Positions 1 through 7,085 of a stretch of DNA of 33,878 bases are shown here, one piece after another. Below the pieces are notes generated by a model. That model saw nothing but the letters and a program-made list of their open reading frames with translations. It was not told the DNA's origin and did not search any database. Positions within the stretch are counted from its first letter, which is position 1; every line of letters starts with the position of its first letter. Source of the stretch: Nautiliales bacterium (GTDB taxonomy: Bacteria > Campylobacterota > Campylobacteria > Campylobacterales > JAADDX01). Both the position numbers and the translations under genes were made by a program. The stretch lies in contig JAUUDM010000037.1 of assembly GCA_030826765.1 (NCBI GenBank), positions 1 to 33,878 of the forward strand, in the 5' to 3' direction.

Positions 1-1
1 A

Positions 2-169
2 ATATTAGAATATGAAAAAGAAAATAACCTTCCTCATACTCCAATAATAGCCCTAACAGCAAATGCTCTAAAAGGCGATAGAGAAAGATTTTTAAGTGCT
101 GGAATGGATGAGTATCTTACTAAACCGCTAAATAGAAAAGAGTTAATAAAAGTTTTAAATCAATTTTAA
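2..169 (+). CDS. Receiver domain, C-terminal end (partial two-component protein)
   Basis: Reading frame 2 is open from the left edge to a TAA at 167-169 and gives about 55 residues. It contains PIIALTANALKGDRERF followed by GMDEYLTKPL. This is the last part of a CheY-like receiver domain: the conserved Thr/Ala of strand beta-4 is in ALTAN, and the conserved Lys-Pro of strand beta-5 is in LTKP. The protein ends just after the last helix, so the receiver is C-terminal. That is usual for hybrid histidine kinases, but a single-domain regulator is also possible. The phosphoacceptor aspartate lies outside the window. Its stop codon overlaps the stop of the converging membrane-protein gene by three bases. 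Confidence 0.85.
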   Translation: MLEYEKENNLPHTPIIALTANALKGDRERFLSAGMDEYLTKPLNRKELIKVLNQF

Positions 170-537
170 AACGGTTTTAACATTGTAAGTAAAATCATTA
201 CAATAAAAGCAATAAAAGTAAAAATATACATTATATTTCCACATTTTCTACTTACAAATTTACCTTTTTTAAGTAGATAAAGTAAAAACAGAGTTTCACC
301 CATTAAAATAATATCAATGCTTAATTTTACTCTTAGCCAATAACCTTTATGTATTGAACTTCCAATATTAAACATAATCATAACACCAGCCACTAAAACA
401 GCTATCATCATTAAAAATGATAAAAGTCCAAAAATAGCGGATTCCACTTTATCCTCATGTTGCATACTTTTAATAAAAGTAAGAAGCAAAAAAGCCCAGC
501 CAAAAGCTAAGCTTAAATGTGCTACATAAATATACAT
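166..537 (-). CDS. Small integral membrane protein, four predicted helices, unknown function
   Basis: A 123-residue, strongly hydrophobic protein with four likely membrane segments, at about residues 5-24, 34-56, 70-88 and 101-121. Lys and Arg cluster in the loops (KSMQHEDK, KKGKFVSRK). The layout, with a Trp-Leu-Arg-x-Lys-Leu before the third helix, loosely recalls small CopD/SirB-like membrane proteins, but no diagnostic residues let me name it. The ATG is two bases after the stop of the 97-residue gene, so the two are almost certainly co-transcribed. The ribosome binding site is weak, which fits translational coupling. It converges on the receiver gene with no obvious terminator between them. 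Confidence 0.7.
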   Translation of the reverse strand: MYIYVAHLSLAFGWAFLLLTFIKSMQHEDKVESAIFGLLSFLMMIAVLVAGVMIMFNIGSSIHKGYWLRVKLSIDIILMGETLFLLYLLKKGKFVSRKCGNIMYIFTFIAFIVMILLTMLKPF

Positions 538-539
538 TT

Positions 540-833
540 CTATACCAATTTAATAATTGTTCCTGTAGCTAAATAATCAACTACTTCATCACCTTCTTCA
601 TTATGAGAAGTTATAACTTTTACATCTATATTTTTAACACCATCAGCTTCCATATCTTCTGCTTGTTCTTGAAGATAAACAATTACTTGTTGCATCGCTG
701 TTGTTGGAAAAAGTTCATCTTTATATAAATCACCACTAGGAAGTCTTACTCCTGCATATGCTATTGTCACTACTTCGTGCGCATCTGGAATCTCTCCAAA
801 ACTTAAAATCTGTTCTTTAATATCTCTTGCCAT
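540..833 (-). CDS. Small soluble protein, possibly YbjQ-like
   Basis: A 97-residue acidic soluble protein with no signal peptide. The second half has a helix rich in Glu/Gln (QQVIVYLQEQAEDMEADGV), then a strand-loop-strand ending in YLATGTIIKLV. That pattern resembles the C-terminal half of YbjQ/DUF74 proteins (helix, 'GADAV', then '...GTAVKL'), but this is recognition by eye and not strong. The ATG has an AAAGGATC ribosome binding site. It is the first gene of a two-gene operon with the membrane protein that starts two bases after its stop. A TATAAT on the minus strand at 860-855 lies very close to the start codon. A second possible -10 (TATCAT, 922-917) has an FNR-like palindrome about 41 bases upstream of its predicted start. 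Confidence 0.65.
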   Translation of the reverse strand: MARDIKEQILSFGEIPDAHEVVTIAYAGVRLPSGDLYKDELFPTTAMQQVIVYLQEQAEDMEADGVKNIDVKVITSHNEEGDEVVDYLATGTIIKLV

Positions 834-886
834 TATAGATCCTTTTTTAATTTTATTATACTATAATTATTGATTTTTAATTTTCA

Positions 887-892
887 TATAAT
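887..892 (+). promoter_or_regulatory. Candidate -10 box of a short plus-strand unit
   Basis: A perfect TATAAT on the plus strand, with predicted start near 899. No annotated plus-strand gene follows before the terminator at 1032-1058. The unit would cover a possible ribosome binding site (AGGAGA, about 933-938) and an 18-codon frame. In such AT-rich DNA a TATAAT alone is weak evidence. The support comes from the ordered series of promoter, ribosome binding site, small frame and terminator. Confidence 0.35.
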
Positions 893-945
893 ATCTTCTT
901 TTATGAAATTTGGATGATGATACTATTTTTATAGGAGAGTTTTCA

Positions 946-959
946 TTGATTTACATCAA
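946..959. promoter_or_regulatory. FNR/CRP-family-like palindrome TTGAT-N4-ATCAA
   Basis: The sequence TTGATTTACATCAA is an exact match to the classical FNR half-sites TTGAT and ATCAA with the correct 4-base spacer. On the minus strand its centre lies about 41-42 bases upstream of the start predicted from a TATCAT box (922-917), which is the class II activator position for the YbjQ-like/membrane-protein operon. Campylobacterota have CRP/FNR-family regulators, but their exact sites vary, so the regulator is unknown. Confidence 0.4.
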
Positions 960-1002
960 AAACAAAAATTTAGGCACTTTAAAGACACTTATAAGAGATT
1001 AA
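946..1002 (+). CDS. Possible 18-residue small ORF (TTG start)
   Basis: A TTG follows an AGGAGA ribosome binding site by about 8 bases and opens a frame encoding MIYIKNKNLGTLKTLIRD, ending at TAA 1000-1002. The peptide is basic with no recognisable domain. Immediately after it, ATG TTA CAA GAA GTA AAT TAG (1003-1023) makes a second tiny frame. Both lie between a TATAAT and a strong terminator, so this could be a small-protein gene, a leader peptide or a non-coding RNA. The TTG coincides with the first half of an FNR-like palindrome. Chance cannot be excluded for a frame this short. Confidence 0.25.
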   Translation: MIYIKNKNLGTLKTLIRD

Positions 1003-1031
1003 ATGTTACAAGAAGTAAATTAGGAGAAAAA

Positions 1032-1058
1032 TACTCTCAAAAAGAGAGTAAATTTTTT
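1032..1058. terminator. Bidirectional intrinsic terminator after fqrB
   Basis: A perfect 7-base stem, TACTCTC (1032-1038) and GAGAGTA (1044-1050), closes a 5-A loop. On the plus strand it is followed by a run of T. On the minus strand it lies 7 bases past the fqrB stop and is followed by TTTTT. It can end fqrB transcription and any plus-strand transcript from the gap. Confidence 0.75.
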
Positions 1059-2052
1059 ATAATTTTTTTACTAAATCAGTAGCTGCATAAAATCCGTGAT
1101 TGATTGCAACAGAGATTGATTGTGCACCTTTTACAACATCACCAGCTACATATAAACCTTCTACATTTGTTTCCATTGTTTCAGGATTATGAACTGCTTG
1201 CCATTTTTCTTCATCATATTCAATTCCAGAATTTTGTAAAAATTCTCTTGGCGTTGTCCCCCCTAATGCATATACTACTCTATCAAATGTTTCACTTGTT
1301 CCATCTTTAAAATTAACTTTAACTCTTGGTGGAGTTACCTCATCATCTTCTACTGGTTCAACACTTTCTACATCAACACCAAGTCTTGAATTGATTTTAC
1401 CTTCTTCAATATATTTTTCAACAATTTCTTTATTTGTTGGATTCATTCTTGTAATTTCTGCTCTTCTATAACATAAAGTAACATCACAATCAGGATACAT
1501 ATCTTTAAGTCCATAAGCATATTCACCAGCAGTATCACCACCACCAACTATCATAACTTTTTCACCTGGAACTACTTTATCAAGGTTAAAGTTTAATCTT
1601 GGTCTGATTTTTCCTGGGAATTTATAACCTGGTTTATTTGGTTTACCCATAACTCCAATACCTATTACAACTTTTTTAGCTTGAATAACACCAAGTTCTT
1701 TATCTGCTGCAATTTCAAAAACATCACCTTTTTTTTCAACTGCATAAACATGGTGATTATAAACAACTCTAATTCCATACTTTTCAATAATATCATCAAA
1801 TTGTTTAATATATTCTTCTTTACTTCCTTGCTCGAAACTTAAATGTCCGTGAAATTCTGCTTTAATTCCAGCCCAATCAACATCAACTCTTTTTCCGTGT
1901 TTATAAAATTTTCTCACAGTTTCATTATGAGCATCTGACTTTTCTAAAACCAAAACTTTTGCTGGATTTACTCCAGCTATAATAGCCTCTGCTGCTGCAC
2001 TAATTCCACCAGGACCTGCACCTATTACTACTAAATCAAATACTTTATCCAT
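1057..2052 (-). CDS. fqrB: FqrB-like flavodoxin:NADP+ oxidoreductase
   Basis: A 331-residue FAD/NAD(P)H oxidoreductase. The start is the ATG at 2052, which has an AAGGAG site. The open frame continues further upstream, but only as low-complexity Lys/Phe/Leu sequence crossing the promoter region. The FAD-binding motif GAGPGGISAAAEA is near residue 12, the NAD(P) motif VGGGDTAGEYA lies mid-protein, and LYVAGDV near the end is the second FAD site. There is no redox CxxC, so it is not a thioredoxin reductase. The string FYKHGKRVD and the overall length match, from memory, Helicobacter HP1164 (FqrB) and Campylobacter Cj0559. In H. pylori, FqrB links NADPH and flavodoxin, the electron carrier for pyruvate and 2-oxoglutarate oxidoreductases. 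It is transcribed alone, divergent from proA. The name rests on family resemblance; a YpdA-like disulfide reductase is the alternative. Confidence 0.75.
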   Translation of the reverse strand: MDKVFDLVVIGAGPGGISAAAEAIIAGVNPAKVLVLEKSDAHNETVRKFYKHGKRVDVDWAGIKAEFHGHLSFEQGSKEEYIKQFDDIIEKYGIRVVYNHHVYAVEKKGDVFEIAADKELGVIQAKKVVIGIGVMGKPNKPGYKFPGKIRPRLNFNLDKVVPGEKVMIVGGGDTAGEYAYGLKDMYPDCDVTLCYRRAEITRMNPTNKEIVEKYIEEGKINSRLGVDVESVEPVEDDEVTPPRVKVNFKDGTSETFDRVVYALGGTTPREFLQNSGIEYDEEKWQAVHNPETMETNVEGLYVAGDVVKGAQSISVAINHGFYAATDLVKKL

Positions 2053-2101
2053 AAATTCTCCTTGTTTTTTCTTCTTTTCAAATAAAAAGAAACACTTTTG
2101 G

Positions 2102-2107
2102 TATAAT
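2102..2107 (+). promoter_or_regulatory. Candidate -10 box for proA-kefB-ppx
   Basis: A TATAAT preceded by TTTTGG lies in the fqrB/proA gap, with predicted start near 2114 and a leader of about 88 bases before the proA ATG. An AACACTTTT element (2091-2099) sits immediately upstream. Its inverted copy recurs in both direct repeats further down. Confidence 0.4.
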
Positions 2108-2154
2108 TGTATATAAAATTTCTTTTTTTTATACTTCTTTAAAATAGAAAATAA

Positions 2155-2227
2155 AAAAAGTGTTACAAAAAGTAAATAAAATTTATAAAGAGGAGCTAAT
2201 GATGGAAAAAGTGTTACAAAAAGTAAA
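2155..2227 (+). repeat. 22-base direct repeat flanking the proA start
   Basis: An identical 22-base sequence occurs at 2155-2176 and 2206-2227, offset by 51 bases. The first copy is in the leader and the second covers proA codons 2-9. Both contain AAAAGTGTTAC followed by AAAAAGTAAA, and they lie in the same reading frame (VLQKV). The bases between the copies are not similar. The inverse of AAAAGTGTT is also present at 2091-2099 next to the proposed -10. This may be an operator set, a translation-control element or a relic of a local duplication. Confidence 0.6.
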
Positions 2228-3434
2228 AGAAGCAAGTAAAAAAATAGCTACTTTAAAAGGTGGTATAAAAGATAAAATATTATTACAAATGGCAGATGAA
2301 TTAGAAAATAAATCTTCTGAAATAATTAAAGAAAATGAAAAAGATTTACTATATGCTGAAAAAGCTAATTTAAGTACTGCCTTAATGGATAGACTTTTAT
2401 TAAATGAAAAAAGAATCGAAAATATGGCAAATGCTCTAAGAGAAATTGCATCTCTTAAAAATCCAGTTGGAAGAGTTTTAGAAGGCTGGGAACTTCCAAA
2501 TGGACTTAGAATAGAAAAAACTGCTATTCCTATTGGAGTAATTGGAATTATTTATGAAAGTCGGCCAAATGTAACAAGTGACGCGGCTGGATTATGTTTT
2601 AAAAGTGGAAATGTTTGTATATTAAAAGGTGGAAAAGAAGCAGAACATTCAAACAGAGTTATTGCAAAAATTTTAGGTGAAGTTTTAGAAGAAAACAATT
2701 TACCAAAAGAAGCTATTTCACTTTTACCTGATTATTCAAGAGAAGGGGTTGCAAAACTTATTAAAATGGATAAATTTGTAGATTTAATTATTCCAAGAGG
2801 TGGAGAAGGATTAGTAAGATATGTTAGTGAAAATGCAACAGTTCCAGTTGTAAAACACGATAAAGGACTTTGCCATACTTACATACATAAAGATGCAGAT
2901 TTTGAAAAAGCTATAAAAATTGCAATTAATGCAAAATGCCAAAGACCTGGTGTTTGTAATGCGATGGAAACTTTAATAGTCGATGAAGAAATAGCTGATA
3001 AAATTTTACCATTATTAAAAATAGAATTTATAAAAAATGAAACTATTTTAAAAGGTGATGAATTTGTTTCAGAATTAATTGAAGTTGAAAAAGCAAACGA
3101 AGAAGATTGGAACACAGAATATTTAGCAAATATTTTATCAATTAAAGTTGTTGAAAATATTGATGAAGCAATTTCACATATTCAAAAATATGGGTCAGGT
3201 CACTCAGAAGCAATTATTACAGAAAACTACTCTGCAAGTGAAAAATTTTTAAATGAAATTGACGCTGCTTGTGTATATGTAAATGCATCCACAAGATTCA
3301 CTGATGGTGGTGAATTTGGATTTGGTGCGGAAGTTGGAATTAGTACAAACAAACTTCATGCAAGAGGCCCTATGGGAATTAATGATTTAACAACTTATAA
3401 ATTTAAAATTTATGGGGAAGGTCAGGTTAGATAA
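2202..3434 (+). CDS. proA: Gamma-glutamyl phosphate reductase
   Basis: A 410-residue cytoplasmic enzyme that reduces gamma-glutamyl phosphate with NADPH to glutamate semialdehyde, the second step of proline synthesis. Family signatures are clear: IYESRPNVTSDAAGLC (about residues 117-132), GGKEAEHSN, and AKCQRPGVCNAMETL (about 244-258), where the cysteine in GVCNA is the catalytic nucleophile. ATG 2202 is chosen because AGGAG at 2191-2195 is well spaced from it and the resulting length matches the family. ATG 2199 directly precedes it. A GTG at 2160 would add 14 residues and lacks support. Its stop overlaps the kefB start by one base (TAATG), so this heads the proA-kefB-ppx operon. No proB is in view. 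Confidence 0.95.
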   Translation: MEKVLQKVKEASKKIATLKGGIKDKILLQMADELENKSSEIIKENEKDLLYAEKANLSTALMDRLLLNEKRIENMANALREIASLKNPVGRVLEGWELPNGLRIEKTAIPIGVIGIIYESRPNVTSDAAGLCFKSGNVCILKGGKEAEHSNRVIAKILGEVLEENNLPKEAISLLPDYSREGVAKLIKMDKFVDLIIPRGGEGLVRYVSENATVPVVKHDKGLCHTYIHKDADFEKAIKIAINAKCQRPGVCNAMETLIVDEEIADKILPLLKIEFIKNETILKGDEFVSELIEVEKANEEDWNTEYLANILSIKVVENIDEAISHIQKYGSGHSEAIITENYSASEKFLNEIDAACVYVNASTRFTDGGEFGFGAEVGISTNKLHARGPMGINDLTTYKFKIYGEGQVR

Positions 3435-5044
3435 TGGATGCAACATTAATAGCGATAGTCATATTTTTTGTTTCACTTTTATTCAATATACCTTTATCAA
3501 AATTTAAAATACCTCCTATTATTGGATATATAATTACAGGTATTATAATAACTGCTGTTTTTCATATAGAAAAAGAAACAGTTGATCATATTGCTGAATT
3601 TGGAATTATATTTTTAATGTTTTTAATAGGTGTGGAATTTAGTATAGAAAAAATGAAAAATATGAAAAAAGAAGTGTTTATTTATGGAACACTTGAAATG
3701 TTACTCGTTGGAATAAGTATTGGGATAATAACTCATTATCTTTTTTCAATTGACTGGAATGTTAGTTTAATAATCGGCGGAGCGTTAGCACTTAGTTCTA
3801 CGGCTATTGTTTTAAAACTTTTAAATGAAAGTCACGAAATTTCAAAACCTTATGGTAGAAATGCACTTGGAATTTTACTTTTTCAAGATATTGCAGTAAT
3901 ACCTATTTTAATCGCAATTTCAATTATTACAAATAAAGATTTATCTTTGAGTGATATGATATCACAGACAATCATTGGATTTTTAAGTTTAATTGCTGTA
4001 ATTTATCTTTTTGGGAAATATGTTGCTCCTTTTATTCTAAAACAAGCGGCAAAAACAAAATCAAATGAGTTATTTTTAGCAACTCTATTTTTGATAGTTT
4101 TAAGTGCATCTGAAACTGCTCATTTTTTTGGACTTAGTTATTCACTTGGAGCTTTTTTAGGTGGTATGATTATTTCTGAAACACCATATAAATATCAAAT
4201 AGAAGCAGATTTAGCTCCTTTTAGAGATTTACTTTTAGCGTTATTTTTCGTCTCAGTCGGACTTAGTGTTGATTTACATTTTGCTATTTCTAACATTTTT
4301 TCTATTTTAGGAATTACAATCAGTGTAATGATCTTAAAAGCTATTATAATTTTTGCTATTTTAAGACCTTTTGAGAAAAAAAGAGTAAGTATCAAAACTG
4401 CACTTACATTATCTCAAGTAGGTGAATTTGCATTTGTAATTTTTGCTTTACTTGCTAAATATTCTCTTACTGATAATGCACTTTTACAAAAATTCATTGT
4501 AGCAGTTGTTATTTCTATGATTTTAACTCCTTTTATTCTAAAATATTTATATCAAATATTACCTTTTTTTGACACAAACAAAAATGAAGAATTACCAACC
4601 TTACAAGCTGCACCTGCAAAAGAACATACAATTATTATTGGATATAATAATATTGGTAAAAAAGTGGCTCATAAACTTACTAATTTAGCAGAAACTTATA
4701 TATTAATTGATAGACAAATAGAAAATGTAAAAGAAGGACTAAAAAATGGAGATAATGTTATTTTTGGAAATGCAGCTAATAAAAATATTTTAGAATCTGT
4801 GAATATAAAAGAAGCAAAAACTGCTATAATTACAACATTAAATGAAGAAAATACTCATCTAATTACAGAAAATATACTCGCATTAAATCCAGATATAAAA
4901 ATTATTGTATTGAGTGAGGAAGATAGTATAGAAAAAGAATTTTACAAACAAAATAGGATAATCAGAGTAAATAAAGATAGAGAAATGGCTAAAAAAATTA
5001 TAAATCTATTTTTTAAATTAAAGGAAGAAAATGGTAGCAATTGA
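3434..5044 (+). CDS. kefB: CPA2-family K+/H+ antiporter with RCK domain (KefB/KefC-like)
   Basis: A 536-residue inner-membrane cation:proton antiporter. Residues 1-375 form the multi-helix Na+/H+ exchanger domain, with LIGVEFS, SSTAIVLKLL, LFQDIAVIP and SVGLSVD blocks typical of the Kef/CPA2 group. A linker at 376-396 leads to a TrkA-N/RCK nucleotide-binding domain (about 397-525) starting HTIIIGYNNIG. The middle Gly of the usual GxGxxG is Asn here, so nucleotide preference may differ. The acidic EFGIIFLMFLIGVEFS region agrees with cation exchange. Its start overlaps the proA stop and its end overlaps ppx by 14 bases, so all three are co-translated. Glutathione gating as in E. coli KefC should not be assumed. 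Confidence 0.85.
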   Translation: MDATLIAIVIFFVSLLFNIPLSKFKIPPIIGYIITGIIITAVFHIEKETVDHIAEFGIIFLMFLIGVEFSIEKMKNMKKEVFIYGTLEMLLVGISIGIITHYLFSIDWNVSLIIGGALALSSTAIVLKLLNESHEISKPYGRNALGILLFQDIAVIPILIAISIITNKDLSLSDMISQTIIGFLSLIAVIYLFGKYVAPFILKQAAKTKSNELFLATLFLIVLSASETAHFFGLSYSLGAFLGGMIISETPYKYQIEADLAPFRDLLLALFFVSVGLSVDLHFAISNIFSILGITISVMILKAIIIFAILRPFEKKRVSIKTALTLSQVGEFAFVIFALLAKYSLTDNALLQKFIVAVVISMILTPFILKYLYQILPFFDTNKNEELPTLQAAPAKEHTIIIGYNNIGKKVAHKLTNLAETYILIDRQIENVKEGLKNGDNVIFGNAANKNILESVNIKEAKTAIITTLNEENTHLITENILALNPDIKIIVLSEEDSIEKEFYKQNRIIRVNKDREMAKKIINLFFKLKEENGSN

Positions 5045-5930
5045 TTTAGGAAGTAACACACTTAGAGTTGTGGAATATGACTGTACATCTAAAACTATAT
5101 TAAATAGTTATGAAAAAATAGTAAAAACAGCTGATAGATTAGTAAAAACTGGTAAAATTAGCGAAGAGAGTGTTGAGAGAATAATAGAGGCTATGAAAGA
5201 AGCACAAGAAAAAGTTAATTTTAATAATGTTCAAGCAGTAACAACTGAAGCACTTAGAAAAGCAACAAACCAAAAAGAAGTTTTAGAAAAAATTAAAAAT
5301 GAAACTGGTGTAGAATTTAGGATTATTGGAGCAGACGAAGAAGCATATTATACTACTTTTGCTACATCAGTATGTCTAAATAATCAAAACATTCAATATA
5401 AAAATATGTTTTTAGCTGATATTGGTGGAGGTAGCACTGAACTTATTTTATCAAATAAAAAAGAAGTAATTAGCGAAAGTTTTCCTATTGGAATAGTTAC
5501 AACTTCACAAAGATATAAATCAATCGAAGCCTTAGAATATGGAATTAGACAAGATACTCAACCTTTTAAAGATTTTATAAATTTTATCAAACAAACTTAT
5601 AGACCTGATATTTTTGTAGCTTCAAGTGGAACTCCAACAACTATTGCAGCTCTTAAAATAGGACTTGATTATAAAACTTATGATGCTGAATTAGTAAATG
5701 GAGTAGAACTTACAGTTGAAGATTTAGATAAATGGATGGATAAACTTTTAAAAATGGAAATGAAACAAAAAGAAAGACTTGTTGGAATAGGAAGAGGAGA
5801 TTTAATTGTAAGTGGAATTATGATTTTCAAAGAAATATTCAGACTAACTGGATTTGAAAAATGTATAGTTTGTGATATGGGCGTTAGAGAAGGAGTTGCA
5901 TTTGATTATTGCAAAAATAATCAAAAATAA
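5031..5930 (+). CDS. ppx: Ppx/GppA-family phosphatase
   Basis: A 299-residue ASKHA-fold phosphatase that hydrolyses terminal phosphate from polyphosphate or converts pppGpp to ppGpp. The first phosphate-binding loop is AIDLGSNTLRVVEYD (residues 3-17) and the second is ADIGGGSTELIL (about 129-140), with the catalytic-type Glu in TTEALRKA (about 73). The protein is short and lacks the C-terminal HD-like and extension domains of E. coli Ppx (513 residues), matching the compact form common in Campylobacterota. The ATG has AAGGAAG upstream and lies inside the end of kefB (14-base overlap). Whether it prefers polyphosphate or pppGpp cannot be told from sequence alone. Confidence 0.88.
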   Translation: MVAIDLGSNTLRVVEYDCTSKTILNSYEKIVKTADRLVKTGKISEESVERIIEAMKEAQEKVNFNNVQAVTTEALRKATNQKEVLEKIKNETGVEFRIIGADEEAYYTTFATSVCLNNQNIQYKNMFLADIGGGSTELILSNKKEVISESFPIGIVTTSQRYKSIEALEYGIRQDTQPFKDFINFIKQTYRPDIFVASSGTPTTIAALKIGLDYKTYDAELVNGVELTVEDLDKWMDKLLKMEMKQKERLVGIGRGDLIVSGIMIFKEIFRLTGFEKCIVCDMGVREGVAFDYCKNNQK

Positions 5931-5948
5931 TTCTTCTTCTTTCTAAAA

Positions 5949-7085
5949 TTAAAATCTAAGAGTAATTTCTGTAGCCAATCTAGAAGGCTTTGTCAAACTA
6001 TCACTTCTTATACTAAAATGAATATTTTTATATTGCATTCCTATAACTATACTAGAAAATCTTGTTTCATATCCACAAGATAAAGATAGATTTTTGGAAA
6101 CACGATGATTTATATCTACATATGGAAGATAAATTTGTTCTATATAATCACTTCCTATCGTATAAATATTATCAAAAGTTCTATATTTACTTTCCACTCT
6201 AAATTTTTGCATTAATTTTTGTTTATATTTTACATAACCTTCCCAACCAGAAACTGTTGGATTAAATCTAGCATATCCATGCGAATCATACTTTTTATTA
6301 TTTGAATTTAGATAAACATAACTATGCGGTAAATGCCTCCAATATAAATACCCAATTAAATCATTTGCCAAAAATAAAAAACTCATATTTTTTGATTTAA
6401 TATATAAAGATAAATGAGAACTATATCCATATGCATATGCAGATTTGTCAACATCTAATTTATAAAGATAATTATGTGTATAATTGTAATTAGCAGTGGC
6501 ATTATAATTATAATCATTATTTGAAGTAGCTACTGCTCTACCTGTAATACTACCGTCTTGCATCTCTTTTGAAAAAAGACCTTCTAATCCAAAACCTAAA
6601 TCAACTGTATAATTTTCTTTTTTCAGGATTGAAAATTTTCTTGCATAAGACAATCCTTGCATTTTATAAGCTTTTAAATCTAAAGTTCCACTATATTCTT
6701 TATTTTCTCCCAATCCTTGTTTGTTTTGAGTACGATAAATAAATTCAGCTATATCTTTATTTGTATCAAAAAATATTTCTTCACGATATACATATCCAAA
6801 ATAATTATCTGATTTATCAATATACCCAATATCAAATCTTGCATTTGCATATAGTACATTTCTACCATTTCTTGGATGAAAATCTTTATTTAACTTATTA
6901 AAAACACTTGATAAAGAGAAAGGATCACTTGCCAAAAGTAAATTTGAATGAATATAATATCCATTTTTAGAGGTAATATCTTGTGGAGAAAATATAGGAA
7001 TAACACCAGCAAAAGCTGGAGTTATAAAATAAAAAATTATGAAAAGCTTAATTAATTTCTTAATATAAAGTCTCAAAAGAACCAT
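5949..7085 (-). CDS. Predicted outer-membrane beta-barrel protein, unknown family
   Basis: The signal peptide has a Lys-rich start, a hydrophobic core and a probable signal peptidase I site after TPAFA. The rest, about 350 residues, is rich in Tyr, Asn, Ser and Phe, with alternating patterns typical of amphipathic strands. It ends in TEITLRF, where the terminal Phe is a typical BAM beta-signal. ATG 7085 is preferred; a TTG at 7091 is two codons earlier. Neither has a clear ribosome binding site, and the gene overlaps the end of the 952-residue lipoprotein by about 26 bases. Translational coupling to the lipoprotein is therefore likely, which argues that the two work together. I do not recognise the family. 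A role as a porin, or as a barrel partner that holds or exports the lipoprotein, is inference. Confidence 0.7.
   Translation of the reverse strand: MVLLRLYIKKLIKLFIIFYFITPAFAGVIPIFSPQDITSKNGYYIHSNLLLASDPFSLSSVFNKLNKDFHPRNGRNVLYANARFDIGYIDKSDNYFGYVYREEIFFDTNKDIAEFIYRTQNKQGLGENKEYSGTLDLKAYKMQGLSYARKFSILKKENYTVDLGFGLEGLFSKEMQDGSITGRAVATSNNDYNYNATANYNYTHNYLYKLDVDKSAYAYGYSSHLSLYIKSKNMSFLFLANDLIGYLYWRHLPHSYVYLNSNNKKYDSHGYARFNPTVSGWEGYVKYKQKLMQKFRVESKYRTFDNIYTIGSDYIEQIYLPYVDINHRVSKNLSLSCGYETRFSSIVIGMQYKNIHFSIRSDSLTKPSRLATEITLRF

Noticed and set aside
1057-2052. Thioredoxin reductase
   Set aside because: No CxxC redox pair. FqrB-type motifs fit better.
2160-2201. Longer proA from GTG 2160
   Set aside because: No ribosome binding site, and the length exceeds the family. 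AGGAG supports 2202.
2053-2235. N-terminal extension of fqrB (61 codons, MLLLLFVTLF...)
   Set aside because: It crosses the divergent promoter region, is low-complexity, and a good ribosome binding site precedes ATG 2052.
2879-3115. Minus-strand frame inside proA
   Set aside because: Shadow of a conserved gene; no domain and no ribosome binding site.
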